DNA of 8,455 bases from an uncultured Eubacteriales bacterium. GTDB taxonomy: Bacteria; Bacillota; Clostridia; Oscillospirales; Oscillospiraceae. Of this stretch, positions 1 to 5,438 are shown in pieces. Under the pieces are notes generated by a model. It made no database searches. It was not told where the DNA came from and saw nothing but the letters and a program-made list of their open reading frames with translations. The DNA lies in assembly GCA_900555795.1 (NCBI GenBank), contig USMP01000037.1:1-8455 (forward strand), given 5' to 3'. Numbering within the stretch: the first letter of the stretch is position 1; each line of letters starts with the position of its first letter. A program made the translations under genes and the position numbers.

Positions 1-646
1 GAGGCAGGTGGGTGGCGGCGGCCATGGCCTCCAGGGACGGGCCCATCTCCTTCGGTCCCAGGGAGCAGTTCAGCCCCACCGCGTCCGCCCCCAGGCTGGT
101 AAGGGTGACGGCGGCGGTGGCGGGGTCCACACCCAGGAACGTGCGCCCATCCTCCCCAAAGGTCATGGTGACAAATACCGGAAGGCCAGTGCGCTCCTTG
201 GCGGCCAGCAGGGCGGCTTTTGCCTCCAGCAGATCACTCATGGTTTCTATCAGCACCAGGTCCGCCCCGGCCCCGGCGTCCATAATCTCCGCGAACTGCT
301 CATAGGCATCTTGAAATGTCATATCCCCGTAGGGCTCCAGCATACCACCCAGAGGCCCCACATCCAGCGCCACGTAGGCGTCCTCCCCTGCGGCCTCCCG
401 GGCCAGGCGGACTCCGGCGGCGATGCAGGCCGCCGGGTCCTCTCCCAGCTTTCGCCGGCTGGCGCCGAAGGTATTGGCGGTCAGAATATCCGCCCCAGCC
501 CGGATATAGGCCTGGTGAACGGCGAAAATCCGCTCCGGCGCGGTCAGATTTAATTTCTCCGGACACTGACCTGCCTCCAGGCCCCCGGCCTGAAGCATGG
601 TACCCATGCCGCCGTCAAAAAGATGGTGTTGGGTGAGATCAATCAT
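1..646 (-). CDS. metH: Homocysteine S-methyltransferase domain, MetH-type (partial, C-terminal part outside window)
   Basis: The enzyme transfers a methyl group to homocysteine to make methionine, in the cytoplasm. The visible 215 residues begin MIDLTQHHLFDGGMGTMLQ, matching the FDGAMGT opening of the Hcy-methyltransferase barrel. Next come PEKLNL (29-34), ILTANTFGASRRKL (54-67), the strand ALDVGPLGG (93-101), LVLIETMSDLLEAKAAL (130-146) and GLNCSLGP (191-198). In known enzymes of this fold the Cys of that last motif (C194 here) is the first of three zinc-binding cysteines that activate homocysteine. The other two would lie beyond the left edge. The ATG at 644-646 has the upstream sequence AGGAAGG at 8 bases. 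Whether folate- and B12-binding domains follow (MetH), a reductase domain (YitJ type) or nothing cannot be seen here. The gene has its own promoter and a leader too short for a SAM riboswitch or T-box. Confidence 0.88.
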   Translation of the reverse strand, partial: MIDLTQHHLFDGGMGTMLQAGGLEAGQCPEKLNLTAPERIFAVHQAYIRAGADILTANTFGASRRKLGEDPAACIAAGVRLAREAAGEDAYVALDVGPLGGMLEPYGDMTFQDAYEQFAEIMDAGAGADLVLIETMSDLLEAKAALLAAKERTGLPVFVTMTFGEDGRTFLGVDPATAAVTLTSLGADAVGLNCSLGPKEMGPSLEAMAAATHLP

Positions 647-687
647 AGCGTATGCCTTCCTTTCCCGGTTGTAGTTCTTTTGGGGGT

Positions 688-716
688 ATCATAGCACACA
701 AATGGGCCGGGAACAA
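688..716 (-). promoter_or_regulatory. Sigma-A-type promoter with extended -10 for the metH-type gene
   Basis: On the minus strand the -35 is TTGTTC (711-716), the spacer is 17 bases and the -10 is TATGAT (688-693), preceded by TGC, an extended -10. Transcription would start near 681, giving a leader of about 35 bases before the ATG at 646. It lies between the xerD terminator and the start codon, so the methyltransferase is probably a separate transcription unit. Confidence 0.7.
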
Positions 717-750
717 GTGGCTTTCCAGTACTCTCAACGTCCCATAGCGC

Positions 751-785
751 AAAAGATTCCCCGCCGGGCTTGGCTTCCGGCGGGG
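751..785 (-). terminator. Rho-independent terminator after xerD
   Basis: A perfect 9-bp GC stem (ccccgccgg at 759-767 with ccggcgggg at 777-785) encloses a 9-base loop. On the minus strand it is followed by AATCTTTT. It starts 14 bases after the xerD stop codon and should end the spoIIM-xerD transcript. The T-tract is short and interrupted, so read-through is possible. Confidence 0.75.
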
Positions 786-799
786 GATCTGAACACCAT

Positions 800-1714
800 T
801 TACGCCCTTGGATGGGCCTTGTGGTATACATTTTGCAGCTTTTGCTTGACCATGTGGGAGTAGATCTGGGTGGAGGAGATATCCGCATGGCCCAGCATCT
901 CCTGGATGGAGCGCAGGTCCGCCCCGTTCTCCAGCAGGTGGGCGGCGAAGGAGTGGCGCAGGGTGTGGGGTGTGATATCCTTATCGATCTGCGCTTTCTG
1001 CTGGTAGAACTTGATGATCTTCCAGAATCCCTGACGGCTCATCCGTTCGCCGCTCATGTTGACGAACAGAGCCTCCTCCCCTACGTCCAGGACAATCTGG
1101 GGGCGGATCTCCTTCATATAGTCCGCCAACGCCCGGACAGCGGTGGCGTACAGGGGAATCATCCGCTCCTTGCCCCGGCTGGAGCAGCGGATAAAGCCCA
1201 CGGAGAGGTTCACATCGTCCAGATTCAGGTTGATCAGTTCGCTGACCCGAATGCCGGTGGCATATAGCAGTTCCAGCATGGCGTGATCCCGATAGCCCTT
1301 AAGATCCACGCACTGGGGCTGCTCTAAAAAGAGTTCCACCTCCTTGCCGGTGAGGATCTGAGGGAACTTCCGCTCGGTGCGTACCGGGGTAACGCCTTTG
1401 GCGGGGTTGGAGGACACCAGCCCCTGCCCCATGAGATAGCTGTAAAAGGACTTGAGGGATGCCACGCTGCGGGCCACACTGGCGGGTGACTTACCCTTGC
1501 CGGCCATATAGGCCATGTAGCGCTCAATATGGGCGGCCTCGCCCTGGTCCAGTTCCTCATCCTCCGCATCATGCAGGTAGGCCGCGAACTGGGTCACATC
1601 CCGCACATAGGAACTGACCGTATTGGCGGAGGAATGCCGTTCCTTCTCCAGATAGGCGGTGTACGCAGCGATCAGATCCGCCACAGCGGCATCTCCCTCC
1701 TCTCCCAAAAACAT
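800..1714 (-). CDS. xerD: Tyrosine site-specific recombinase XerD
   Basis: XerD-type recombinases act with a partner at dif to resolve chromosome dimers before cell division. The protein has 304 residues, close to the usual 295-300. An N-terminal SAM-like DNA-binding domain (about 11-100) precedes the catalytic domain. All catalytic residues are visible: R156 in ATGIRVSEL, K182 in SRGKERMIPL, H250 and R253 in HTLRHSFAAHLLENGADL, H276 in LGHADISST, and nucleophile Y285 in QIYSH. The ATG at 1712-1714 lies one base after the SpoIIM-like stop, so translation is probably coupled. No good ribosome binding site precedes this ATG. A GTG at residue 11 has GGAGGG ten bases upstream and would give a 294-residue protein starting VADLIAAYTAYLEKER, which fits the family's N-terminus well. 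XerC or another Xer paralogue is possible, but adjacency to a SpoIIM-like gene favours XerD (B. subtilis ripX lies near spoIIM). Confidence 0.93.
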   Translation of the reverse strand: MFLGEEGDAAVADLIAAYTAYLEKERHSSANTVSSYVRDVTQFAAYLHDAEDEELDQGEAAHIERYMAYMAGKGKSPASVARSVASLKSFYSYLMGQGLVSSNPAKGVTPVRTERKFPQILTGKEVELFLEQPQCVDLKGYRDHAMLELLYATGIRVSELINLNLDDVNLSVGFIRCSSRGKERMIPLYATAVRALADYMKEIRPQIVLDVGEEALFVNMSGERMSRQGFWKIIKFYQQKAQIDKDITPHTLRHSFAAHLLENGADLRSIQEMLGHADISSTQIYSHMVKQKLQNVYHKAHPRA

Positions 1715-1715
1715 T

Positions 1716-2351
1716 TTAAATCACCGTCCCCAGCGCCAGACGGAACAAAAGGGGCGTCAAAAACCGTTCGCAGCAGATGCCAACAGTTAAAATCACAACA
1801 CACAGCACAAAGAGCAAAAAATACCGGCTCCCATACAAAACAGGAGCGGAACGTTTCCCCCTGCCCAGAGCAAGCATGGCCAGAGCTGTGGAGAGCGGCC
1901 AGGCCTCCCCCGCCACGGCAAAAAAGCAGGGCACACAGAAGAGAAGCCGCACTACCAGCGCTGCAAGGGCCAACAGCACCCCACCCCGGCCATATGCCAA
2001 TACGAAGCAGGAGATGGTGTACATGGTAAAAAAGCCAAAAGCCCCGGACAAAAGCGGGATCAACGCCGCGCCGATGGAGGCAAACCCCAGCAGAAAGGCC
2101 AGCGCCGTGTAGCTAAGATAGAGCACCGCACAGCTGGCTAGGGACACCGTCACGCTTCCGGCGTCATAGGCGGCACAGAAATCCCGCAGATACAGGGACA
2201 GGGCCTCTGGCTCCGCCACGTGGCAGGAGCGGGCATAAAAATACCCCAGCAGCGCCCCTGTCAGGAAAAACAGGGCCAGCAGCACTCCGCGCACCATAGA
2301 TGGGTCCCAGGGCCGGAACCGGATCATTCGTAAAGCGGGCCTTCCACGCAT
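1716..2351 (-). CDS. spoIIM: SpoIIM-like multi-pass membrane protein (stage II sporulation protein M)
   Basis: In Bacillus, SpoIIM sits in the septal membrane and holds the SpoIID-SpoIIP peptidoglycan-degrading machine during engulfment of the forespore. This protein has 211 residues, against about 214 for B. subtilis SpoIIM. It has a short basic N-terminus, then five or six hydrophobic helices (about 20-40, 68-90, 92-118, 123-145, perhaps 148-163, and 178-200). The first helix, LLALFFLTGALLGYFYA, and the helix containing FLLGFASIGAALIPLLSGAFGFF-type residues resemble SpoIIM/DUF95. Five cysteines fall in or near the last three helices. The start chosen is the ATG at 2349-2351, which has GAGGTG eight bases upstream; longer upstream reading lacks a comparable site and looks like leader. 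The adjacent xerD supports the call. Sequence identity to known SpoIIM looks weak by eye, so a related DUF95 protein remains possible. Confidence 0.75.
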   Translation of the reverse strand: MRGRPALRMIRFRPWDPSMVRGVLLALFFLTGALLGYFYARSCHVAEPEALSLYLRDFCAAYDAGSVTVSLASCAVLYLSYTALAFLLGFASIGAALIPLLSGAFGFFTMYTISCFVLAYGRGGVLLALAALVVRLLFCVPCFFAVAGEAWPLSTALAMLALGRGKRSAPVLYGSRYFLLFVLCVVILTVGICCERFLTPLLFRLALGTVI

Positions 2352-2485
2352 GTCTCCATCACCTCGCATCCAGCATATGCCAGGTGGACAAGGTTTAGAA
2401 GCGCCCCGCGCAGAAATCCGCAAGGGCTGCATTTAAGCCTTTTATGTGGACTAGCGACTCGCTCTGGAAAAACAAGGTATTTATA

Positions 2486-2514
2486 AATATAGTGCAATTC
2501 ACTTGGTTTCGCAA
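2486..2514 (-). promoter_or_regulatory. Putative sigma-A-type promoter for spoIIM-xerD
   Basis: Minus strand: -35 TTGCGA (2509-2514), 17-base spacer, -10 TATATT (2486-2491). Start of transcription would be near 2479, leaving a leader of about 128 bases before the SpoIIM-like ATG. A second possible -35, TTGACA (2541-2546), has only a poor -10 (GAAATT) at the right distance. If the gene is sporulation-specific a sigma-E or sigma-F promoter might be expected, but I see none that is convincing. Confidence 0.5.
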
Positions 2515-2559
2515 GGGAATTTCGGAAAATAAAAAGTTTTTGTCAATTATCACGAAAAC

Positions 2560-2593
2560 TTATGTAAATAATATTATGTAAACCTATGAAACC
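2560..2593. repeat. Short direct repeats TTATGTAAA in AT-rich block
   Basis: TTATGTAAA occurs exactly at 2560-2568 and 2574-2582 (14-base period). It is followed at once by a degenerate tandem copy: TATGTAAACC at 2575-2584, then TATGAAACC at 2585-2593. These could be binding sites for a regulator upstream of the spoIIM-xerD promoter, or simply low-complexity sequence. Confidence 0.45.
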
Positions 2594-2665
2594 GGGCAGG
2601 AAAACAGACTTTTTTCGCCCGCCGTCCCCGGAACATTTTGTGGATTTATTTGGAAAGCGGTACCA

Positions 2666-2718
2666 CATGTGGGAAAAGCGTGTGATTACAAATTGTAATC
2701 GCACGCTTTTCCCACATG
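2666..2718. repeat. 53-bp near-perfect dyad (25-bp arms)
   Basis: Arms 2666-2690 and 2694-2718 pair over 25 bases with a single non-Watson-Crick position (T2683 against G2701), around a three-base centre. The middle, GATTACAAATTGTAATC, is a perfect 8-1-8 palindrome. An RNA copy of the plus strand would form an unbroken stem with one U-G pair; a minus-strand RNA would carry an A-C mismatch. Neither end has the adjoining T-run of an intrinsic terminator: the nearest is a plus-strand T6 that begins 16 bases beyond the stem. It lies downstream of the TIGR04086 gene and upstream of the spoIIM promoter. Terminator, operator and small mobile repeat are all possible. Confidence 0.75.
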
Positions 2719-2782
2719 GAGTTGGGAGGGCTGCTTTTTTCCGATTTTGGTGATTTCATCAATTGACAGCCATGTCGGCCTG

Positions 2783-3223
2783 TCAATGCCAGCGCCGTCT
2801 GCGTCCCCTTCCCTTCCCCACCCCGCGCTTGCTGCCAGGCAGATTGGACCCCACCAGCGTCGCCGCCAGCCCCCCTGCCGCCATGGACAGTCCAACTCCC
2901 GTCAGGCCGTTCTCCACAGCGATGGCGTCTGCCGTGACAAATGCGGCTGCCAGTGTCACGGTCAAAAATACCGCCACCACCGCTGATGCCGTCAGTACGG
3001 CTGCCTCCCTTCGGCGCAGTACGCTGTATCCGCAGCCCAGAAATGCGGCCACAGCGGCGGATACACACACCATGGGGTACATGGCCTCCATTCCTATCAG
3101 TTCCCGGTGGATCAGCAGGGCACAGGCCATCTGCAGCAGCAGGTAGGCTGCCAGGGCCACCGTACCGCCAATGAGGCTGTTTTTGATAATCCCCTGGGGC
3201 AGCGACATCACAACTTTCGACAT
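2783..3223 (-). CDS. TIGR04086/YrzE-type four-helix membrane protein, function unknown
   Basis: The protein has 146 residues and four predicted membrane helices (about 15-37, 46-67, 73-97 and 107-125). The pattern NSLIGGTVALAAYLLLQMACALL, an RRREA loop after helix 2, and a final glycine-rich helix fit the TIGR04086 family of small Firmicutes membrane proteins. Members (YrzE in B. subtilis) are typically encoded next to yajC and tgt, as here. No function is established for the family. The ATG at 3221-3223 has GGGAGGTG six bases upstream, but that site is part of the right-hand arm of a large hairpin, so translation may be controlled. The C-terminal tail from about residue 131 is very basic (GSKRGVGKGRGRRRRWH) and probably cytoplasmic; this tail is unusual and may bind RNA, lipid or a partner. 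The upstream part of the open frame (to 3448) runs through yajC and is not part of this gene. Confidence 0.82.
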   Translation of the reverse strand: MSKVVMSLPQGIIKNSLIGGTVALAAYLLLQMACALLIHRELIGMEAMYPMVCVSAAVAAFLGCGYSVLRRREAAVLTASAVVAVFLTVTLAAAFVTADAIAVENGLTGVGLSMAAGGLAATLVGSNLPGSKRGVGKGRGRRRRWH

Positions 3224-3231
3224 AAAAAGCA

Positions 3232-3276
3232 CCTCCCGCACAACGATACTGGTAAACCAGTATATTGTGCGGGAGG
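3232..3276 (-). promoter_or_regulatory. Large hairpin between yajC and the TIGR04086 gene, covering the latter's ribosome binding site
   Basis: Outer arms CCTCCCGCACAA (3232-3243) and TTGTGCGGGAGG (3265-3276) pair over 12 bp. Inner arms ATACTGG (3246-3252) and CCAGTAT (3257-3263) pair over 7 bp, with a four-base loop and a small internal bulge (CG against A). On the minus strand the 3' arm ends in GGGAGG, the ribosome binding site of the TIGR04086 gene, and is followed by TGCTTTTT and the ATG. The element begins 17 bases after the yajC stop. It therefore has the form of an intrinsic terminator whose last stem strand is also the next gene's binding site. Confidence 0.8.
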
Positions 3277-3293
3277 CGCGGTTATGCGGGGCC

Positions 3294-3638
3294 TTACTGA
3301 ACCTCGTTGTCGGATCCCTCCTCAATCTTGGGGGTCTCCTCCTCATCTTTGGCCTTTTTGCCCTTTTTATCCGCAACCTGCTGGCTAGCATTGGTGGAAA
3401 CAGCCCACTTGGCCAACTCCATGCGGACCCGGTCATCACTGGTCTCAATGATGATTGTCTCGTCCGTCACCATCACAATCCGGCCCATGATACCGCCGAT
3501 GGTGGTGATCTGGTCGCCCTTCTTCAGGCTGTTGCGCATCTCCTCCGCCTGCTTCTTCCGCTTGTTCTCCGGGCGGATCATCAGGAAATAGAATACGGCG
3601 ATCATGACAACGATCATAATCAGGGAAGCATAATCCAT
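3294..3638 (-). CDS. yajC: YajC, Sec translocon accessory membrane protein
   Basis: YajC associates with the SecDF part of the protein export machine. The protein has 114 residues: a short N-terminus, one membrane helix (about 4-21) and the family hallmark YFLMIRPENKRKKQ (17-30). The conserved soluble motif follows, with LKKGDQITTIGGIMGRI at 38-54 and a strand IIIETSDDRVRMELAKWAV at 62-80. The last 25 residues are charged and probably disordered, as usual in the family. The ATG at 3636-3638 has AAGGAG nine bases upstream. An earlier in-frame ATG at 3681-3683 overlaps the promoter and lacks a binding site. YajC follows tgt, as in many bacteria, but secD and secF are not adjacent here; the next gene is the TIGR04086 protein. 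A strong promoter lies directly in front. Confidence 0.95.
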   Translation of the reverse strand: MDYASLIMIVVMIAVFYFLMIRPENKRKKQAEEMRNSLKKGDQITTIGGIMGRIVMVTDETIIIETSDDRVRMELAKWAVSTNASQQVADKKGKKAKDEEETPKIEEGSDNEVQ

Positions 3639-3674
3639 GGTAAAAATCTCCTTCAAAATGAACAGATTGCTTCT

Positions 3675-3703
3675 ATTATACAAAAGTTTGTCAGTTTTGG
3701 CAA
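3675..3703 (-). promoter_or_regulatory. Strong sigma-A-type promoter for yajC
   Basis: Minus strand: -35 TTGCCA (3698-3703), 17-base spacer, -10 TATAAT (3675-3680). Transcription should begin near 3668, about 30 bases before the yajC ATG. It lies wholly in the 90-base tgt-yajC gap, so yajC can be made independently of the queuosine genes. No clear terminator separates it from tgt, so read-through from tgt is also likely. Confidence 0.78.
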
Positions 3704-3728
3704 GAGGTAAATTTCAGATGTGGCGGCT

Positions 3729-4862
3729 CTATAGCCTTTCCTCCAGCCTTGCGGTGTATTCCGCCCGGAAAGCGTCGTAATTTCCCTCGTCCAGGGCCTC
3801 CCGGATGCGCTCCATCAGGGTGTTGTAAAACCACAGGTTGTGCAGCACCGCCAGGCGCATGGCCAGCATTTCCTCCGCTTTAAAGAGGTGGCGCAGGTAA
3901 GCCCGGGAGAAGCTGCGGCACACGGGGCAGGTACAGCCAGGCTCAATGGGGCTGGTGTCTAGGCGGTACTTCTCATTTTTGATGTTCAGGCTGCCGGACC
4001 AGGTAAAAAGCTTCCCGTGACGGGCATTGCGGGCGGGCATGACACAGTCAAAGAAGTCGACGCCCCGCCAAACCCCTTCAATGATGTTGCTGGGGGTGCC
4101 CACCCCCATGAGGTACCGGGGCTTGTCCGGGGGCATGTGGGGCTCCACCGCGTCGATTATGCGGTACATAACCTCCGTTTCTTCCCCCACCGCAAGACCG
4201 CCGATGGCGTAGCCATCACAGGGGATCTGTGCGATGGCGTCCATGTGCCAGACGCGCAGATCCTCATAGGTCCCCCCCTGGTTGATGCCGAAAAGCAGCT
4301 GTCCCGGATTCAGGCAATCCGGCCGGGACACAAGGCTCTGGTGCTCCGCCGCGCACCGCTCCAGCCAGCGGAGGGTCCGCTCGCAGGAGCGCTTCACATA
4401 GTCGTAAGGGGCAGGGTTCTCTACGCACTCGTCAAAGGCCATGGCGATGTCGCTGCCCAGGTTTGCCTGGATGCGCATGGACTCCTCAGGCCCCATAAAA
4501 ATGCGCCGGCCATCGATGTGGGAGGCAAAGGTGACACCCTCCTCGGTGATTTTGCGCAGCCCCGCCAGAGAAAACACCTGGAAGCCGCCGGAGTCGGTGA
4601 GAATGGGGCCGTCCCAGTCCATCATCCGGTGCAGTCCTCCCAGCTGCCGCACCGTCTCATCTCCGGGACGCAGGTGAAGGTGATAGGTGTTGCTCAGTTC
4701 AATCTGGCACTTGACGGTCTTCAGATCGTGGGCGCTTAGCCCACCCTTGATGGCGCCCTGGGTGCCCACGTTCATAAAGACCGGGGTCTGCACTGTGCCT
4801 CCGTGGGCACAGGAAAACCGCCCCCGGCGGGCTCGTCCCTGGGTTTTCGTTACTTCAAACAT
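3729..4862 (-). CDS. tgt: Queuine/preQ1 tRNA-guanine transglycosylase
   Basis: Tgt swaps guanine 34 in the anticodon of the Asn, Asp, His and Tyr tRNAs for preQ1, the first tRNA-level step of queuosine synthesis. The protein has 377 residues, normal for the bacterial enzyme. Visible motifs are SNTYHLHLRPG (57-67), ILTDSGGFQVFSL (87-99) with catalytic D90, the base-binding segment MAFDECVENP (141-150), GINQGG (192-197), GGLAVGEE (221-228), and GVDFFDCVMPARNARHG (267-283), which carries the nucleophilic aspartate (D269 or D272). The zinc site C310, C312, C315 and H341 has exactly the family spacing CxCx2Cx25H. The ATG at 4860-4862 has AGGAG seven bases upstream; an overlapping ATG four bases earlier is out of frame. 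Codons further upstream belong to the leader and the preceding small gene. Substrate (preQ1 rather than queuine) is inferred from the companion queA. Confidence 0.97.
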   Translation of the reverse strand: MFEVTKTQGRARRGRFSCAHGGTVQTPVFMNVGTQGAIKGGLSAHDLKTVKCQIELSNTYHLHLRPGDETVRQLGGLHRMMDWDGPILTDSGGFQVFSLAGLRKITEEGVTFASHIDGRRIFMGPEESMRIQANLGSDIAMAFDECVENPAPYDYVKRSCERTLRWLERCAAEHQSLVSRPDCLNPGQLLFGINQGGTYEDLRVWHMDAIAQIPCDGYAIGGLAVGEETEVMYRIIDAVEPHMPPDKPRYLMGVGTPSNIIEGVWRGVDFFDCVMPARNARHGKLFTWSGSLNIKNEKYRLDTSPIEPGCTCPVCRSFSRAYLRHLFKAEEMLAMRLAVLHNLWFYNTLMERIREALDEGNYDAFRAEYTARLEERL

Positions 4863-4941
4863 CCATTCACTCCTATGGTATCCTTTGATTGTACGCGTAT
4901 GGCGCCGCGGCCAAGGAAGGGCTGCGATTTGGGCAGTCAGA

Positions 4942-5145
4942 TCACTGGTCCTCCCGATGTTCCTCCTCCGGAGGCGTCTCCAGCATGCCGTCATAGTAGC
5001 CCTTGTGAGAGGCGGAGCGTTTGTCCAGCCACCGGGCAATCCGCGGCGTCAGCCACAGTGCGCCACCACCAATCGCCAAAAACAGCGCCAGGAAGATGAC
5101 CGGCGCCGCCGCGTCTCCCACAGTCCCCTTAATCAGTTCCAACAT
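4942..5145 (-). CDS. Small single-pass membrane protein of unknown function
   Basis: I do not recognise this 67-residue protein. It has a short N-terminus, one hydrophobic helix (about 13-35, PVIFLALFLAIGGGALWL), then a basic stretch TPRIARWLDKRSASHKGYY (33-51) and a very acidic end (ETPPEEEHREDQ). The positive-inside rule suggests that the C-terminus is cytoplasmic. The ATG at 5143-5145 has GGGAGG eight bases upstream, and a strong promoter lies about 155 bases further up. An earlier in-frame ATG at 5167-5169 has no good binding site and falls inside a palindrome. The gene lies between queA and tgt, 79 bases before tgt with no clear terminator, so it is probably co-transcribed with tgt. That need not mean a role in queuosine; it could equally relate to the membrane genes downstream. 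Confidence 0.7.
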   Translation of the reverse strand: MLELIKGTVGDAAAPVIFLALFLAIGGGALWLTPRIARWLDKRSASHKGYYDGMLETPPEEEHREDQ

Positions 5146-5300
5146 GGCCTGTCCCTCCCCGGTGTACACCGTTGCCCTTCCCCCTGCATGGGGCGTTTTG
5201 AGTTCCCGCCACCACCTGCAAATTTCATAACGAGGCCGATGTCCCGAAACCCGGTATATAGCCCAAGCCAGCCTATATGCAGAAACTCCTGTGCAGCAGT
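5146..5300 (-). promoter_or_regulatory. Long 5' leader of the small membrane gene/tgt transcript
   Basis: The predicted leader is about 155 nt. It can form several local stems: ATATAG with CTATAT (arms at 5256-5261 and 5273-5278), GGCG with CGCC around an 11-base loop, CCCC with GGGG around ATGCA, and the 12-bp palindrome CGGTGTACACCG (5160-5171), which directly adjoins the ribosome binding site. I looked for a preQ1-I, -II or -III aptamer, which would suit tgt, and could not recognise one. A regulatory role is inference from length and structure only. Confidence 0.4.
5160..5171. repeat. Perfect 12-bp palindrome CGGTGTACACCG beside the ribosome binding site
   Basis: The dyad ends on the base next to the GGGGAGG binding site of the small membrane gene. 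As a DNA site it could bind a dimeric regulator; in RNA its arms would pair only through a tight loop. It may also be chance in a GC-rich gap. Confidence 0.45.
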
Positions 5301-5306
5301 TTTTTT

Positions 5307-5335
5307 ATTATACACGTCCCCCTGGCAAAGTTCAA
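5307..5335 (-). promoter_or_regulatory. Strong sigma-A-type promoter for the small membrane gene and tgt
   Basis: Minus strand: -35 TTGAAC (5330-5335), 17-base spacer, consensus -10 TATAAT (5307-5312), followed by an A-run. Transcription would begin near 5300. This separates tgt expression from spoIID-queA, although both belong to the queuosine set. Confidence 0.78.
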
Positions 5336-5355
5336 GATGCATCGACCACATGCCG

Positions 5356-5374
5356 TGCCAGAGCAACTCTGGCA
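5356..5374. repeat. Hairpin upstream of the promoter
   Basis: A perfect 8-bp stem, TGCCAGAG with CTCTGGCA, encloses the loop CAA. It lies about 20 bases upstream of the -35 at 5330-5335. There is no T-run on either side, so an operator or part of the hairpin cluster is likelier than a terminator. Confidence 0.5.
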
Positions 5375-5438
5375 TAATACTTCATGCGCAGGCAGAGCAC
5401 CACGAAAATTGGAAAAAGCGATACGCATGAATTTTTAC

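Larger units (their letters stand above)
2352..2782. other. 431-base intergenic region with AT-rich block and large dyad
   Basis: No coding region is supported here. From left to right it holds the leader of the SpoIIM-like gene (2352-2479), a minus-strand promoter (2486-2514), an AT-rich block with short direct repeats (about 2440-2600), a 53-bp dyad (2666-2718) and a 9-bp bulged hairpin overlapping the stop codon of the TIGR04086 gene (2763-2786: ttgaca/tgtcaa outer arms). The base composition of 2440-2600 contrasts sharply with the GC-rich genes around it. Confidence 0.7.

Noticed and set aside
2515..2535. Possible CodY-type box (AATTTCGGAAAAT)
   Set aside because: It resembles the CodY consensus only if a base is dropped, so it is not a supportable match.
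2433..2782. Search for a SCIFF peptide (scfA) and its radical SAM partner, which in many Clostridia follow yajC and the TIGR04086 gene
   Set aside because: No reading frame here encodes a peptide with six closely spaced cysteines, and the next gene is SpoIIM-like, not a radical SAM enzyme.
2646..3068. Minus-strand open frame of 140 codons over the TIGR04086 gene and the 53-bp dyad
   Set aside because: It runs out of frame through the TIGR04086 gene and continues through the dyad. No start site or family resemblance.
4017..4739. Open frame of 240 codons on the plus strand inside tgt
   Set aside because: Antisense to a complete, motif-perfect tgt, with no ribosome binding site or family features.
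5150..5300. preQ1 riboswitch or 6S RNA in the leader before the small gene
   Set aside because: I could not find the short preQ1-I stem with A-rich tail, a class II or III layout, or a closed rod with central bubble as in 6S RNA. Kept only as an open question.
5133..5375. Minus-strand open frame of 80 codons over the promoter and leader
   Set aside because: Its start lies upstream of the predicted transcription start, it has no binding site, and it overlaps the start of the better supported small gene in another frame.
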